DNA of 64,000 bases from assembly GCA_024336345.1 (NCBI GenBank), contig JANFOG010000018.1, forward strand, positions 1 through 64,000. The letters are read 5' to 3'. The stretch comes from Mariannaea sp. PMI_226. Taxonomy: Eukaryota; Ascomycota; Sordariomycetes; Hypocreales; Nectriaceae. The position numbers and the translations under genes are program-made. Below are positions 25,111-36,807 of this stretch, piece by piece. How positions within the stretch are numbered: the first letter of the stretch is position 1; each line of letters starts with the position of its first letter. The notes below the pieces were generated by a model. It saw only the letters and a list, made by a program, of their open reading frames with translations. It had not been told where the DNA came from and searched no databases.

Positions 25111-27329
25111 ATGCAGAATTACCACACCAACGATCCTTTTCAAGAGACCGAACACCTCGACCCTGATATCCGTTACAATACTCCTTCGAACTATCGTCCT
25201 TACCCGCCCCAGAGCTACTCTCCGTCGCAAACCCCCTACTACGACGCTTATCCAGCGCCATCACCATCCCTCTCCCACCATCCAAGTTCGCATCCAGACT
25301 CAGCCTGGATGCGGAACCGAGAACAGCAACAAATGCAAGATCACCACAGCTATCACTCTAACTCTTCCCACCCTGGCCCCGGTGGTTACGACAGTCCTCA
25401 ACGTCGCCCCTCTCCAAACCCACCCTCCAGAGGTAACGACGGGTACTACAATACGAGAGGAGGCCCAGGAGGAGGAGGAGGAGGCGGTGGCGGCTATCCA
25501 GGGTATGCTCCTCTTCCCCCAAACGCCATTACCCCAGGCACGGACAACTTCAATGAATCTGCGTCAGGTGGTATGGCTGGCATTGCTTACAGCGTCGCTG
25601 ACCGAAACCCTCGAAATAGTGGCATGGACGCCATGCACAGCGCTGGTCAAGTGCCTCCGCCACCCTCCCGGTCGCAGTATCCCCCACAGCCTCCACCGCA
25701 CGGTGCTTACTCCCCTCAGTCGAGCGGATATGGCTACGACGATGCCTATGCAATGGGAGGGGATTCACACTCTACTCTAGCTGGTCTTGGTCCCGGTGCT
25801 GCCCCTCCCGGTTCACGGTCGCCTTCTCATCATGGAAACATTGGAAATGTACCAAATGATGCGTATCAAGGACTGAGCGGGCTCAACAACGCCTCCCATC
25901 TTGGTGTTGTGAACCCTAATGACATTGAGGACGACGGGGACGACGGTTTGGTGTATGGAAGGAGCCAACGCAATTCCATTTTGAGTCTTCCGCATTCTGA
26001 ACGAGGCAGGCGTGCTGCGGCCCCGGCTGCAGGTGCTGGAGGCGGAGTGGTCGCTGGCGCCCTTGTAACCGAAGGTATTGCTTGCTCCGGGGTCAACAAA
26101 AGACATGGAATTCGTTACTGACAAGCCATATAGGTGGTTCGAGACAAGCTAATTTTGACCAAGCACACGAAAAACCATCGGAATGGCTACAAAAGAATCA
26201 GAGTAGCAGTAGAAAAGGAAAATGGGCTATCATCATCATCGTAATTCTTGTCATTGTCGGAGCAGTTGTCGGTGGTGTGGTGGGAAGTATGATGAGCAAC
26301 AGGAAACATAACGGAAGCTCCGGAAGTTCAGATGGCGACTCTGCAAAGGATGACCAGGCAAAGAACGGTGATCTGGGCATTAACAGCTCTGAAATCAAGA
26401 AGCTTCTCAACAACCCGAACCTACACAAGGTCTTTCCGGGCATGGATTATACGCCGCTCAACACGCAGTATCCTGCCTGTCTTTCCAACCCACCATCCCA
26501 GAACAACATCACACGTGATGTTGCGGTTCTTAGCCAACTCACCAACAAGATTCGCCTGTACGGCACCGATTGCAACCAGACGCAGATGCTTATCCATGCT
26601 ATTGACAGGTTGGAGCTGAAAGACACCAAGATCTGGTTAGGTGTGTGGCAGGACAACAACAAGACGACCAACGCGCGACAGCTGGAACAAATGTGGGACA
26701 TACTGGATCAGTATGGCCAGGATCCATTTGAAGGTGTTATCGTCGCGAACGAGATCCTCTTCCGGCAGCAAATGACCGAAACCCAGCTCGGCTCTCTCCT
26801 TGATGATGTCCGCACCAACCTGACTAAGATGAAGATCGACCTGCCAGTAGCAACATCCGATCTTGGCGATGACTGGACTTCAGCGTTGGCGAAGGACAGT
26901 GACTATATCATGGCTAACATTCATCCCTTCTTCGCGGGCGTGACGGCAGAGAAGGCAGCAGCTTGGACGTACTCTTTTTGGGAAAACAACAACGGTCCTC
27001 TTTGGAAGTCTGATAAGCAGAAGAACGTTATTTCAGAGACTGGCTGGCCAACCGGGGGTGGCACGGACTGTGGCGGCGCAACAACCTGCACGGAAGGATC
27101 CGTTGCAGGCATTGACGAACTGAACACATTTATGGAGGGCTGGGTCTGTGATGCCCTCAAGAACGGCACCAATTACTTTTGGTTCGAAGCCTTCGACGAA
27201 CCCTGGAAAATTGCATTTAATACGAAAGGTAAAGAGTGGGAGGATAAATGGGGTCTGTTGACGGTGGACCGTGACCTCAAGAAAGGAGTCAAGATTCCTG
27301 ATTGCGGTGGCCAGACTGTTGATGACTGA
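25111..27329 (+). CDS. GH17 endo-1,3-beta-glucanase, membrane-anchored (BtgC-like)
   Basis: Exons 25111-26074 and 26134-27329 (59-nt intron with a CTGAC branch site) encode 719 aa. Residues 1 to about 320 are Pro/Gln/Ser/Gly-rich and begin [13 protein letters not shown] single membrane segment follows (about 352-375, [18 protein letters not shown]), then a C-terminal glycoside hydrolase 17 domain. This is a type II topology with the catalytic domain outside. The family's acid/base Glu is in GVIVANE (about E528) and the nucleophile in ISETGWP (about E623). [12 protein letters not shown] near the end is also typical. Family knowledge: such enzymes cleave or remodel beta-1,3-glucan of the fungal wall. 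The N-terminal tail is disordered and low complexity, with a Gly run near 25,470. Length agrees with fungal BtgC proteins. Confidence 0.93.
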
Positions 27330-28141
27330 AGAATGTGTTGAAATTATAAGGCGCGTTGTGGATGGTTCGAGCAATTTTTTTTTTTTGGAAGGATCAGAGA
27401 TACCATCATGCTGGCACCATACTGCTAGCTGTCAGCAGTGAGGGGATGACCCGACCGGATTTTGGTCTCTGTTCTTCATTTTTGTTGGCCAGCCTCTGGG
27501 TCATTATTAGGGGCAGTCTGGCCCTTCCCTCCCCCCTCTGGTTTTTGGTCAGGCTTGCTGGCTCAGTTGCTTCTCTCTCTCTCTTTTTTTTTCCTATGTG
27601 GAGCGTTTGGCAAAGAGGTCCAGTCCATGTTGGATATCCAACCGGTGTGCGCTCCGGGTTTCCCTTTGGGTAGTCCAGGTGATAACTAGTGGAGTTTTGG
27701 GAGTGAAACGTATTGGTTGATGAAAGTCGTTGTAAGACTTGTGGTAATCTTGGTTTGGAGGACATCCGACAAGGGCTATATTTTTTTTATCTTGGCCACC
27801 TTCCTGAACAATTAGGGAGGATCTCATCAAAATTTCTTCTACACATCGTATATAGTCTCAAAGCTTGGTTTTCTGGCACGGGCATGCAAGAGCGATATGG
27901 CTGGTGCAATATTAAACATTCCTGTCCTCAGCCTAACATAATGAAAGCCACCTAATTGGCGAATTCCTGAATGTATTCTTCTCGTCTATTCTTGGTGACG
28001 TGATTCTCTTCAAAAGCTGGACACCTTCCGCGAGCTTGCTTCTCAGCCCAAGCTATGTCCGATTGAGCGTTTTCACTTCTAAAGACTGGCGTTTCTCCGC
28101 AAAATATCTAGGCCGATGTGTGTGTGTGTCTAGTCCGGCGC
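27330..28141. other. Convergent 3' intergenic region
   Basis: It lies between the ends of the GH17 gene (+) and the next gene (-) and probably holds both 3' UTRs. T runs occur at 27376-27385 and 27781-27788. No gene was recognised. Confidence 0.5.
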
Positions 28142-28916
28142 CTACTCCATCATCGCATAATGCTCTTCACTCTCTTCAGCCTTGAAATTACTCATCTCAG
28201 GCGGACGTGGAACCAACATCGTTTCAGGGTGAAGGTAGTTCCATAGAATCGAAACCATATTTCTCATATTTTCGAACTCTTTCTCAAGCACTTGGATTCT
28301 ACAGGCGAGCAGGGACTGGTCCGCTTGACAGTTGGTCGAATCTTGGAACGGGGCGCAGTCGCTCTCAGTATCCTCATATCTTGTGTGATTTATGGGTCCC
28401 TGAGCATTATTGACCCAATATGACTCGTGATCTAGCTTAAGGAAAGGGGCAGCGTCAAGACAAGGCGTAGGGGCAGCGAGGATTAATTCAGGAGGGGCGT
28501 ATTCATGGACATGGTTGAGAGGATCCATGGGGTTGGCTAGATTGCCTTTGTGACATGGTGGGGAAGAAGAGAATGCCCTGACTTGGCTTGCTTCTCGGCG
28601 AAGGTGACGTTCAACCATTAGATCGATGCTGGTGCCACACATTTGCTTGCCTAGCCGACGCCTGCTCTCCTCAAATGCCAAAGGTTAGCCAAAGATGAAA
28701 ATCAACGAAACCTCTTAGGAGGGAAGAAGATGATGATTACCGTCTGTCTATGAGGTTTGTAAGGGCCTCATGAAGCATCAGCTGGCGGACGGATACGCTC
28801 GAGGCTTGATACTGGCTCTTGCGGGTGGTGCGGTCACAGGCTTGCCACATTGCCTGGTACTCGGCATCGCGGGCGCGAGTGTTAGCGACTTTGAATGCAT
28901 TTAGATGCCGAGGCAT
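28142..28916 (-). CDS. Hypothetical protein, 231 aa
   Basis: Exons are 28916-28741 and 28661-28142, joined over a 79-nt intron with GTAATC donor, GGCTAAC branch and GAGCAG acceptor. The model starts MPRHLNAFKVANTRARDAEY and closes in frame at 231 aa; a stop precedes the ATG in frame, supporting the start. The N-terminal third is charged and probably helical (around LMLHEALTNLIDRRRRLGK). A second likely helix or short coiled coil lies near the C-terminus (RIQVLEKEFENMRNMVSIL), and the tail is acidic. There is no signal peptide, membrane segment or recognised domain. Basic residues followed by a coiled coil could suggest a nuclear or scaffold role, but this is speculation. It lies in tandem downstream of the SRR1-like gene. 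Confidence 0.7.
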
Positions 28917-29607
28917 TGAAAGGGCGGCTTCAACGAGAATTTAGCCTGGTTAGGGTAGCTGAGGGTGAGATTTCAGGCGAAGGAGTATGAATAATGTTTC
29001 GCAAGAAAGGAAAGCCTGCAGGCGCCGAAAGAACGAGCGGGGATGAAAGGGAAAATAAGTGGTCGGAAGATCACTTGAGTTTAGTAAGTAGTTCGAATGA
29101 ACGTGCCAAAGAAACCTATTTTCGTCCCCAAAGGAGTTGTGTGAAAGGGCAGCGTCGGTGAAGGTCAGTGTAGGATGAGAGTCTTGTCTTGAATGGGGTC
29201 GCTTTGGGGTGGTGAAAAACGGCCTGACTTGATGTCGATGAGTTACTACCACCAAATAACGACTAGGTACAAAAGGAATTGGAAAAGAATAGACAAGGAC
29301 TTGGACGTTGTAAAGCTGAGGAAACCAGAACGCAGTGCGAGGCTAGGGATTGAAGAGGGAGGTTCAATAAGGGATTCTCATTCGCTGCACAGTCTAGTTG
29401 CGAAGCAATTACAACGAGAGAAGGAAAGGCACGTCTGTAAGGCCTAAAGTCTAAGCCTCGTAGCTGTGATTCACTCAATCGCCTGGTAGGAGTGGATTGT
29501 CGAAGCGCATGCACAAATACAGGTAGGACGGACGGAAGGGCAGTTCAGTAGATCAGGTGAAAGGGGCAAGCTCCGGTTATGGCATTCTGGAAAAGCCGGC
29601 CATAGAA
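28917..29607. other. Intergenic region between two minus-strand genes
   Basis: This 0.7 kb holds the promoter of the hypothetical gene and the 3' end of the SRR1-like gene. No further coding was recognised. Confidence 0.5.
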
Positions 29608-30608
29608 TTATGACAGCTTGGTTGATCCCAGCTTATAAGATAATTCATCCTCTGCTGCTGTGCTATCCTTGATGTTCTGCTTCGCCGGCTCGGAAACACC
29701 CCTTATTGCAGGCCTAAAATACATGGTGGTACCGGAGAAAGCTGATCCGTGAGTCTCTTGGGGGAAAGGGTACCTCTTGTACGTCTTATCTATGATTTCC
29801 AGTTTCTCAAGTCTGTCTGTTTTCCCAAGGCTATCAGCCGTTAGCATGTTTTATCTCTTGATGCATTCAAGTTGGTGTGTATAGATTGAACAACATACTC
29901 GTCCCAGACAGTAAAGGCAGTACCAACAAAGACGGCTGGCAAACACTTCTCTAGAGCCTCAGCGTAGATGTCACGGTACAAATGAAATCCAACGAGGAGA
30001 GTTTCTTGGTCAACCAGGGCGCTGGCTTCAGGAGCTTCGACAACTTCAAATCCCAGGTTGGTCAGGAAGTCCTTGTCGGACTGGGAAAACATGGGTTCTT
30101 GGAAGATGCAATGGACCTTCTTTCCCATTGCCTTTTCTTGATGAACGGTAAGAATTAGGAAGCATGAGATGGTATTGTATGTTGGAAGCTACTTACCTAG
30201 TTCCTCAACTACGACGAGGAAGGCAATAAGTTGGATGAAGGTACTGCGCTTGGCATCCCATGCTCCATTTTGGGGATCAAATGACCCGATCCCAAGATGA
30301 ATCGCTTTTGAGATTTTTACATCACCGGCATGTTTGGAAACTAGTTCTCTCAGCCGACGGCAGCAGGTTTCATCTTGCCACTTCTCCCGAAGGCGCTGGT
30401 AGTCAACTAGGAACTCATCGGGATGAACAAGGTCTGAGGTGCGGGGCTGGACGGAGAGTTCTTGAGGTCTGGCGGGCCTGTTACGGCGACCGCGACGGGA
30501 TTTAGAGGTTACATGAGTCCAACCAGAGTCATTTTGCTGTAAACTGTCTGGGTCGGAGGATGTGCTGGTGAGGTCATCATGGACCAAACCGATATCTTGA
30601 GCGGGCAT
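29608..30608 (-). CDS. SRR1-like domain protein
   Basis: Three exons (30608-30197, 30136-29899, 29830-29608; introns of 60 and 68 nt, the second with a GCTAAC branch) give 290 aa. After a polar N-terminus with a basic patch (KSRRGRRNRPARPQE), residues from about 95 to 220 match the SRR1 domain. HLGIGSF (about 104-110) starts the nucleotide-binding-like fold, and exon 2 continues with FQEPMFSQSDKDFL and LLVGFHLYRDIY. SRR1 proteins are known from a plant light-signalling and clock gene and from yeast Ber1, which is linked to microtubule function and haem. The molecular activity is not settled. The first acceptor is inferred: only the upstream AG in TTCATCAAG keeps the frame, not the nearer AAAAG. 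Confidence 0.83.
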
Positions 30609-32566
30609 GGTGAGTCTGAGTGAGATGGGGCATTCCCCTGCTTGGATGAATGGTGGACGACGGGGAATCTAAGTGAGAAGGGTTCCAGGCTGCTACTACT
30701 GCAATGTATTACAAGTTGATAGAATGAATTGGTTCGCCAAGGTGAACCGTACCACGGTGAACCGTGCAACAAACCTCAGCCGAAAAGGGGGAGGGGAAGC
30801 AGCTTTGCTGGGCCAGAGTAGCTTTGCCCAAGAGCCATGATGAGGATTCTTGTGAATATTGAGATTTCGGCCCCACTATTTTCGGTGAAGATCGGTAGCA
30901 TATCGGACAGCGGTCGGTGAGTCGGCCGACTCGTTTGCCTTCCTACCGATAAGACCGGAACGGGAGACACGACGAGAAGGCAGAAGAGCCGACCATCCCC
31001 TGAGACATCAGTTCTGTCGAATCCCTTTTGATATTTCAGGCGCTAGCCGTGACGGCTGTTGCTCTCATCAGTATTTGAGGGTAGTAAGGTATGCTCGCGC
31101 GTGTAGTCTCATGAACTAGGTACCTAGGTAGCAAAGGTGGGTAGGTGGGATACCTTGGGTTGTAGATCTCCAGTATCACCGCCAGCAATCATCACCAGCT
31201 GTCAACAACAGCCACACCGCTGCAGTGCAGCCCACTTGCACTGCTGCTTCATGTGCTGCCATGGTTGATCCACCGCTTTCCGTCTGTTGATGCTGACCAA
31301 GTGACTGACCAGTGAGGAGCAAATAGAAACGATAGCAGGCAAACTCTTCAATGTCCGAATCTTTAGAAACAACCCAGCAAAGACGTCGTTCCACTATTGT
31401 CACTCTAGCTCGCCACTGACGCGTGTGCTGCCGTGCAGTGCCGTTATTCTTTCTTTAGAACAAAATAGAGTCGCTTATCACAAGGGGAATCATAGCATCT
31501 GTTTCCCATAAACATCAAGATACTGATTAGCCGCCCGGCCTGTTCGGCACGTTGTTCTGACAGGGTAGTTTCCAAGCCGATGGTTCATGCCCTCATCTGA
31601 TTTTTGCCAAAGTCATTCGATTGCATCTCATCCCTCTCCGGCTTGTCACCTAACCTCAATGGGTTTATCTGACCCCTCTGCACAGCACAGAGCCTCTCTG
31701 CCGAGCCCCAACCTCACGCCTTTGAAATGCCTTGTCCGCCTCCAAATCCTCGTTCTCACTCACCACATTTCGCATCCCTTACTCTGGAAAAGCCCCAAGA
31801 CACCTGGACGCCATAGACATGCCCAAACTCCATTGCCTGCTTGGATGCCCTTGATTGGCCCTGTTTGCCCCCACATCCTACTCCAACGCAGTCCAACGCA
31901 ACCATCTTGGGCATGGTGCCGGCGCTTAACAATGAAGGCACGGCCCTCTTCCCCTCCAACCAAAACCCAGAACTCCCCTCGTCCCACATCAGTCGCAGCG
32001 CCTGTCACCCGTTGCGCGATGCTAATTGGCCTGCATCGACCCTTGCTGACAGGGGCGATTCATTCCCGCCTGCGTCCCGTCTGCATCTCAGAGGTCGCTG
32101 ACTGGGCCGCTCCGCGCTGGCTTTCGAATCACACTGGGGCCTCACTTGAATCCAGGTGCTTGCATGCAAGCTGGGCGGCTGGATATGGCCCCCAAGAGCT
32201 TTAAGACTTGCCCACCTCCCATGCGGCCGGCTTGCTCGCCTCATTCCATTCTCTTGGGATCTACACAGATTTTTTTTTCTCTTCCCAATCTTGAAAAGCT
32301 CTTATCTGTTTTCTGTTCTATCTAGAATCGTGAAAGGCATAGCCTTATTACCCACCGAGCAATCTTCAACTTCCCCCTCCACCCGGCAATCCCCATCGCA
32401 GCCAAGCCCCAACCGCCATTCTTACCATAGGAGAGAATCCTAGGGTAGTCGTCTCTGGTAGGCGTAAAAATCGGTTGGCCTTCAATTACTCACGAGAAGC
32501 AAAACCCTCGGTTTCAGCTCTTCCGACTTTCATTACTCTCGATATTCCCCAAAGTGGCCTTTCACT
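30609..32566. other. Divergent intergenic region
   Basis: It separates the SRR1-like gene (-) and the BIM1-like gene (+). An ACCTAGGTACCTAGG-type motif cluster occurs around 31,120-31,155. A 205-codon open frame at 31587-32204 is Pro/Ser/His-rich with no domain, and overlapping frames of similar length exist, so it is treated as chance. The last 300 bases are pyrimidine-rich, as in a fungal leader. Confidence 0.5.
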
Positions 32567-33386
32567 ATGCGATCATCAGCTCTTTTCGCCTTGGTCCTCG
32601 CGACAGTTGCGTATGCTCATTCAATTATCACTTACCCGGGATGGCGTGGGAATAATCTTATTACCAACGATACATTTCCTTATGGAATGCAATGGATGTA
32701 TCCTTGTAAGTGTCCCCTCCATTGATATTGGTCTCCGAGAGCCAGCTATTCTAATGCGACATCTTACTTAGGTGGTGGAATGACCCTGACACAAAACAGA
32801 ACCTATTGGCCAACGACTGGAGGTGCCATTGCCTTCCAGCCTGGTTGGTTCAAAGGACATTCCACGGCATTCCTTAACATCAATATGGGATTTGGAACTG
32901 ACGGCCCTGACGGCGGTCCTGCCAACATGTCCAACATTATGGTCCATACATTTCAGATCCTCGGCCCTTCTAACAACCCGTTCCCTGGAACTGTTTGTCT
33001 CCCCCAGGTGCCTCTTCCTGCGAACGTTTCTGTCAAAGCGGGCGATAAGGCGACGATTCAGATCGTGGAGCTTGCTCAGCATGGTGCCTCTCTATTCTCG
33101 GTACGTGACATCTCTGCACGCTGAAACCAGACAATATCCAACTAACACGACGTAGTGTGTCGACATCATCTTCGCCGACCCTGGTGACAAGAGGCTGGGT
33201 GAAGTCAACGAGACAAATTGCTTCAATTCGACCGATATTGGCTTCGCCCAAGTTTATACCATTACCACTAAACGCTCAGGATCTGACTCGTACGAAGACT
33301 CTGGCGCTTCATCGCTACGACAGCTAAGCTGGGTTGGTTGGCTACCTGTGATGGCGACGGCTCTTTCCGCGTTGCTCCTGGCATAG
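32567..33386 (+). CDS. BIM1-like (X325 family) copper-binding LPMO-like GPI protein
   Basis: Exons 32567-32705, 32772-33100 and 33156-33386 (introns 66 and 55 nt) give 232 aa. The signal peptide MRSSALFALVLATVAYA is followed by His18, which becomes the N-terminal residue of the mature protein (HSIITYPGWRG), the copper-ligating position in LPMO-type proteins. The core includes PCGGMTLTQNRTYWPTTGG and several N-glycosylation sites. The C-terminus is Ser-rich and ends in a hydrophobic tail (VGWLPVMATALSALLLA), as expected for a GPI anchor. Family knowledge: X325/BIM1 proteins share the LPMO fold and copper site but lack proven polysaccharide oxidation; a yeast-pathogen member acts in copper uptake. 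It is therefore probably a plasma-membrane or wall protein in copper handling. All splice junctions keep the frame. Confidence 0.9.
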
Positions 33387-34357
33387 AGACATAATGGATT
33401 CGTTGAGTATCGAGACAGCCAAGTGCGCTTTACGAATGCAACAAAAATGTATATTCTGGTATGATATGTGGGCGTTTTGGTGGCCATCTTGGACAGGAGT
33501 TTAGGGGCTAGGGCGATTCTTTTTTCCCTGATACATTGAGAAGTCACGAAATTTTCCTGGCGGCGTTCGGGAGTGGTGCTTCATTTTCTTTACACTTTGC
33601 CCTCTGTTGCTTTGTATATATATATATATTTATTTATCTATTTTCTTCATACTACTAGAGCACTTCCAGCTTCAGTAGCAATGCTACCGATCAATTTGGG
33701 CTGCTTCGAAAGACCTATCGCAATCCCAGAGCTATCATTCTCGTCTCTCCCATTGAGTGAATTCAACAAAGAAGCAAAGACAAAACATTTTTCTTATTTC
33801 CCGTTTTTCTATTTTAGCTCTTCGTGGATACCCGGAAATCAGTTGCGTCATGCAGTGAAGGAGTGAGGGGGTTCGCCTCCCTTATTTCAATGAATCTTGC
33901 ATGCTGCAACGTTAGAAGCCATGCTGCATCATCATATTTTTATGAAGCGCTGTGCATCTAAAAAGATTACATAAAAGGAGGTAGGAGGAGTTAATTTTAC
34001 CATTATTTGCTTCCCGTCTTACCGAGCACTTGATTTATGTATAGATATGTCACCGCCACATTGCTCCGCCTTCAATCGTTCCCACCGTCCTCACAGTCTA
34101 GAGGTCCAACGCCGTGGAAGAAAAACCGATGACGTTGTACTTTCTTTCTCTTTCCTTCTTATGTTCTTTAACAACAATCAGGGGAACCGGAGCCACGTCA
34201 CCGAACTATGTTGACAATAGTTATACTAAAGGGGGTGTGACGAGACTTGTAAGCGCTGAAATGGTGACGCAAGGGGGCATACTGGTATCATATCTACGGC
34301 ACATGTCTCAAGAAATGTGAATATGTATGTACCGCGACAAGGAAAGAAGATAAGATT
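33387..34357. other. Convergent 3' intergenic region
   Basis: It lies between the ends of the BIM1-like gene and the Ufd3 gene. A short (TA)n run occurs near 33,616-33,630. No gene was recognised. Confidence 0.5.
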
Positions 34358-36807
34358 TCAACGGGGGGCGAGTTTGGAGCTTTCGGCGGCGACAGCCTTC
34401 ACACGGTCTTCAGATGCTCGGTTACTAGCGGATTGAATCCATCCCGCAACACCCAAGTTGGCGGCCTCAGCAGTCGAAGCAAAGAGGAGGGTGCCAAGAG
34501 CGACGAGGGCACGATAGACTACCTCGGAGTCGGTCTGATCTTTGCTTAAAATGGCACCAAGAACCACAAATAAGCGACGGCGAAGCTCGGATGACAGGAG
34601 ACGCTCGCGATGGGCAATGACTGCGAGGTTGATGCTGACAGTCGTGTAGGCAATGAGGACGTTGCGGTTGAAGGGACCAATGGGCTCACCGCCGGAAATA
34701 CCAGCGACACGCTCGAGAAAGCCAATGGTCCTCTCCGCGTTGGCGGAAACTACGCTGCGGCCGTTGGCCGAAGAAAAGAGATTGGCAAGCGTACGCAAGC
34801 TCATCATAATGGCATTTTCGTTTGGAGCAGATCCATCGGCTGGGAGTGAAGTGGTGATGGCTAGATCAAGCAAAGAACCGTGGACAGAATCATTGAAGTC
34901 CGCAGCCATGGGTATTTTTGCGACACAGCGGAGAAGATCAAGCCCAGGCAGACGATCTGAGTATGGCCATGAAGTGACGAGGCGAACGACGAGTTCAAGA
35001 GAACGTGGAGGAAGGGGCTTTGAGGACTCAAGAGATTCGCGGAGTGCGCGCAGGGTGGATTCCTGATCTGGGTTGAAGGCAGCGTCTTTGCGGCCGGCGG
35101 AGACCATGTTCTTATTGATCGCGAGAATCTTATTGAACATGGCTATAACAGTATTGTTAGCCTATGATGCGATACTTTGGGGTATCAAATTTCTCACCTT
35201 CGTATTTAGCTGCAGTAATGTTAAGATACTCTTTCTGAGGTAGAACCTTGGGTGGGTGAGGTTGGGACACCTCTCCTGGCCGATACCGCGACTCTGTGCC
35301 GTATGGGTCGGGGCCTCCGGAAGGCGCAGATTGGCCAAGCGTCGCACCCTTGGTATTCTCAGTGATAAAGTTTGCAACACTGTCAAGGTAGGTCAGAGGA
35401 AGCTCATTATCATTGAGGAACTTGGTGGCGCGCTCGTAAGGGTTCTCCGAGAGGTTATAAGGGAGTTTGAGAGGGGGCTTGCCATCCTCAATATCGACAT
35501 CAAATACATAGTCAAAGGATTCTCCATTGTATTCAACCTTCTTGCCAGTACTGCCGACAGCATCAACCACAGTGCCAACGTTGATCCATTGTTGTTGGCT
35601 GGTCGACCAGGTGTGAGCAGTGACGGAACCGTTGTCCTCTTTGATCATCTGGACCTGACCCTCCTTGGTTCCGGACTTGGTAGTCAGGAATTCAGGGCCC
35701 GGGAGTTTCTCTTTGTTGATACCCCCGACTTGTTGCTGGGGAATTGCCGACCCCTTGACAGCATCCTCAAACTCTCTGAGAGTTTCCTTGTCGGCTACTG
35801 CTTCTGGACGGCGAGTGAAGATACGTGCGACACTGTCACTGGCACCTGAGACGATGTCGCCCGTCTCACGGTTCACGGCCACAGTCCAGACAGAGATGGC
35901 TGGGTGAGTAATGGTTTGAATGCACTGGTCTCCCTTCCAAATTCTGACGGTTCGATCTTCTCCAGCGCTGACGAGTTCTCCAGATGGGAGACTAGTTAAA
36001 GAATAGACGAAGCTCTCGTGGCCGTGGAGCTCGCCGACCTGTTGGCCATTTATTTTCCAGAGACGAATAGTACCATCGTTGCTAGCGCTTGCAATATCAG
36101 CGCCGCTTGGGTGGTCTTGCGGAACTCGACATAGAGCACGAACGACCTCGGGAGTGTAAATAGTTGAGCGAGGTGCGACTTCTCCAGCAATAGACTGGCT
36201 TAGGTCAAAAACTCGGATGCTTTTATCGGCGCAGCCTGTTATCACGGTATGTTCATCGAATGCAACAACACTCCAGACAGCCATATTTTCATGGCCACTC
36301 AACATCAACTCCGTCTCCCATTTGGTTGTATTCCAGACACGAGCCTGGCCATCCCAGCCACCAGATACAATATATGATCCATTCTGGGCAACGTCAAGAG
36401 TGCACACATTATGCGCATGGCCGACAAGAAGGCGATCGGCGTTGTCAGAAGAGGCGGCAGTAGGTGCCTTGATTTCGATGATACTGTCCTTACCGCCGGA
36501 AATAACCAGTCCATTGGAACGGTCCCTGGTTGGAGGAAAGAAGGAGACACTGTTGATATATTCTGAGCCGCGGCTTAGGAGAGTACCTTCGTATTCTGGG
36601 GGAGACGGCTTGGTTCGGCGCCATACACGGACGGTGCAATCTCGAGACGCTGAAATCACGAGCTCGGGGGAGGGGAAGGAGACAGCCCGGACCTATAGCT
36701 GTTAGATGGTGTCATGATGCGGAACAATGGGTGTTGAAGGAATAATGAGATCTTACGTCGGCTTCATGACCAACCAATTGCGCAGATAGCTTGAAATCAG
36801 CAGCCAT
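34358..36807 (-). CDS. ufd3: Doa1/Ufd3/PLAA homologue (WD40-PFU-PUL)
   Basis: Exons 36807-36757, 36692-35198 and 35142-34358 (introns 64 and 55 nt) give 776 aa. The start MAADFKLSAQLVGHEADV leads directly into the first WD40 blade. The beta-propeller occupies about residues 10-310 with repeated GH...W/F-D motifs (for example SGGWDGQARVW, SASNDGTIRLW). A PFU domain, the family's ubiquitin-binding module, covers about 360-466. The C-terminal PUL domain from about 515 is armadillo-like and binds Cdc48/p97 (LNITAAKYEAMFNKILAIN spans the last splice junction). Family knowledge: a Cdc48 cofactor in ubiquitin homeostasis and ubiquitin-dependent sorting. Domain order and length match orthologues. It is divergently arranged with the STRAP-like gene across 1.35 kb. 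Confidence 0.95.

Noticed and set aside
25382..25780. 132-codon open frame inside the GH17 gene
   Set aside because: Out-of-frame shadow of the Pro/Gln-rich first exon.
31587..32204. 205-codon plus-strand open frame
   Set aside because: Low-complexity Pro/Ser/His sequence in a leader-like region, with comparable open frames on both strands. No domain or conserved motif.
25111..33386. A co-regulated cell-wall or secondary-metabolite gene cluster
   Set aside because: The GH17 and BIM1-like genes are separated by unrelated genes on the other strand, and no backbone enzyme (PKS, NRPS, terpene cyclase) is present in the window.
35256..35849. 197-codon plus-strand open frame
   Set aside because: Antisense shadow of the Ufd3 gene.
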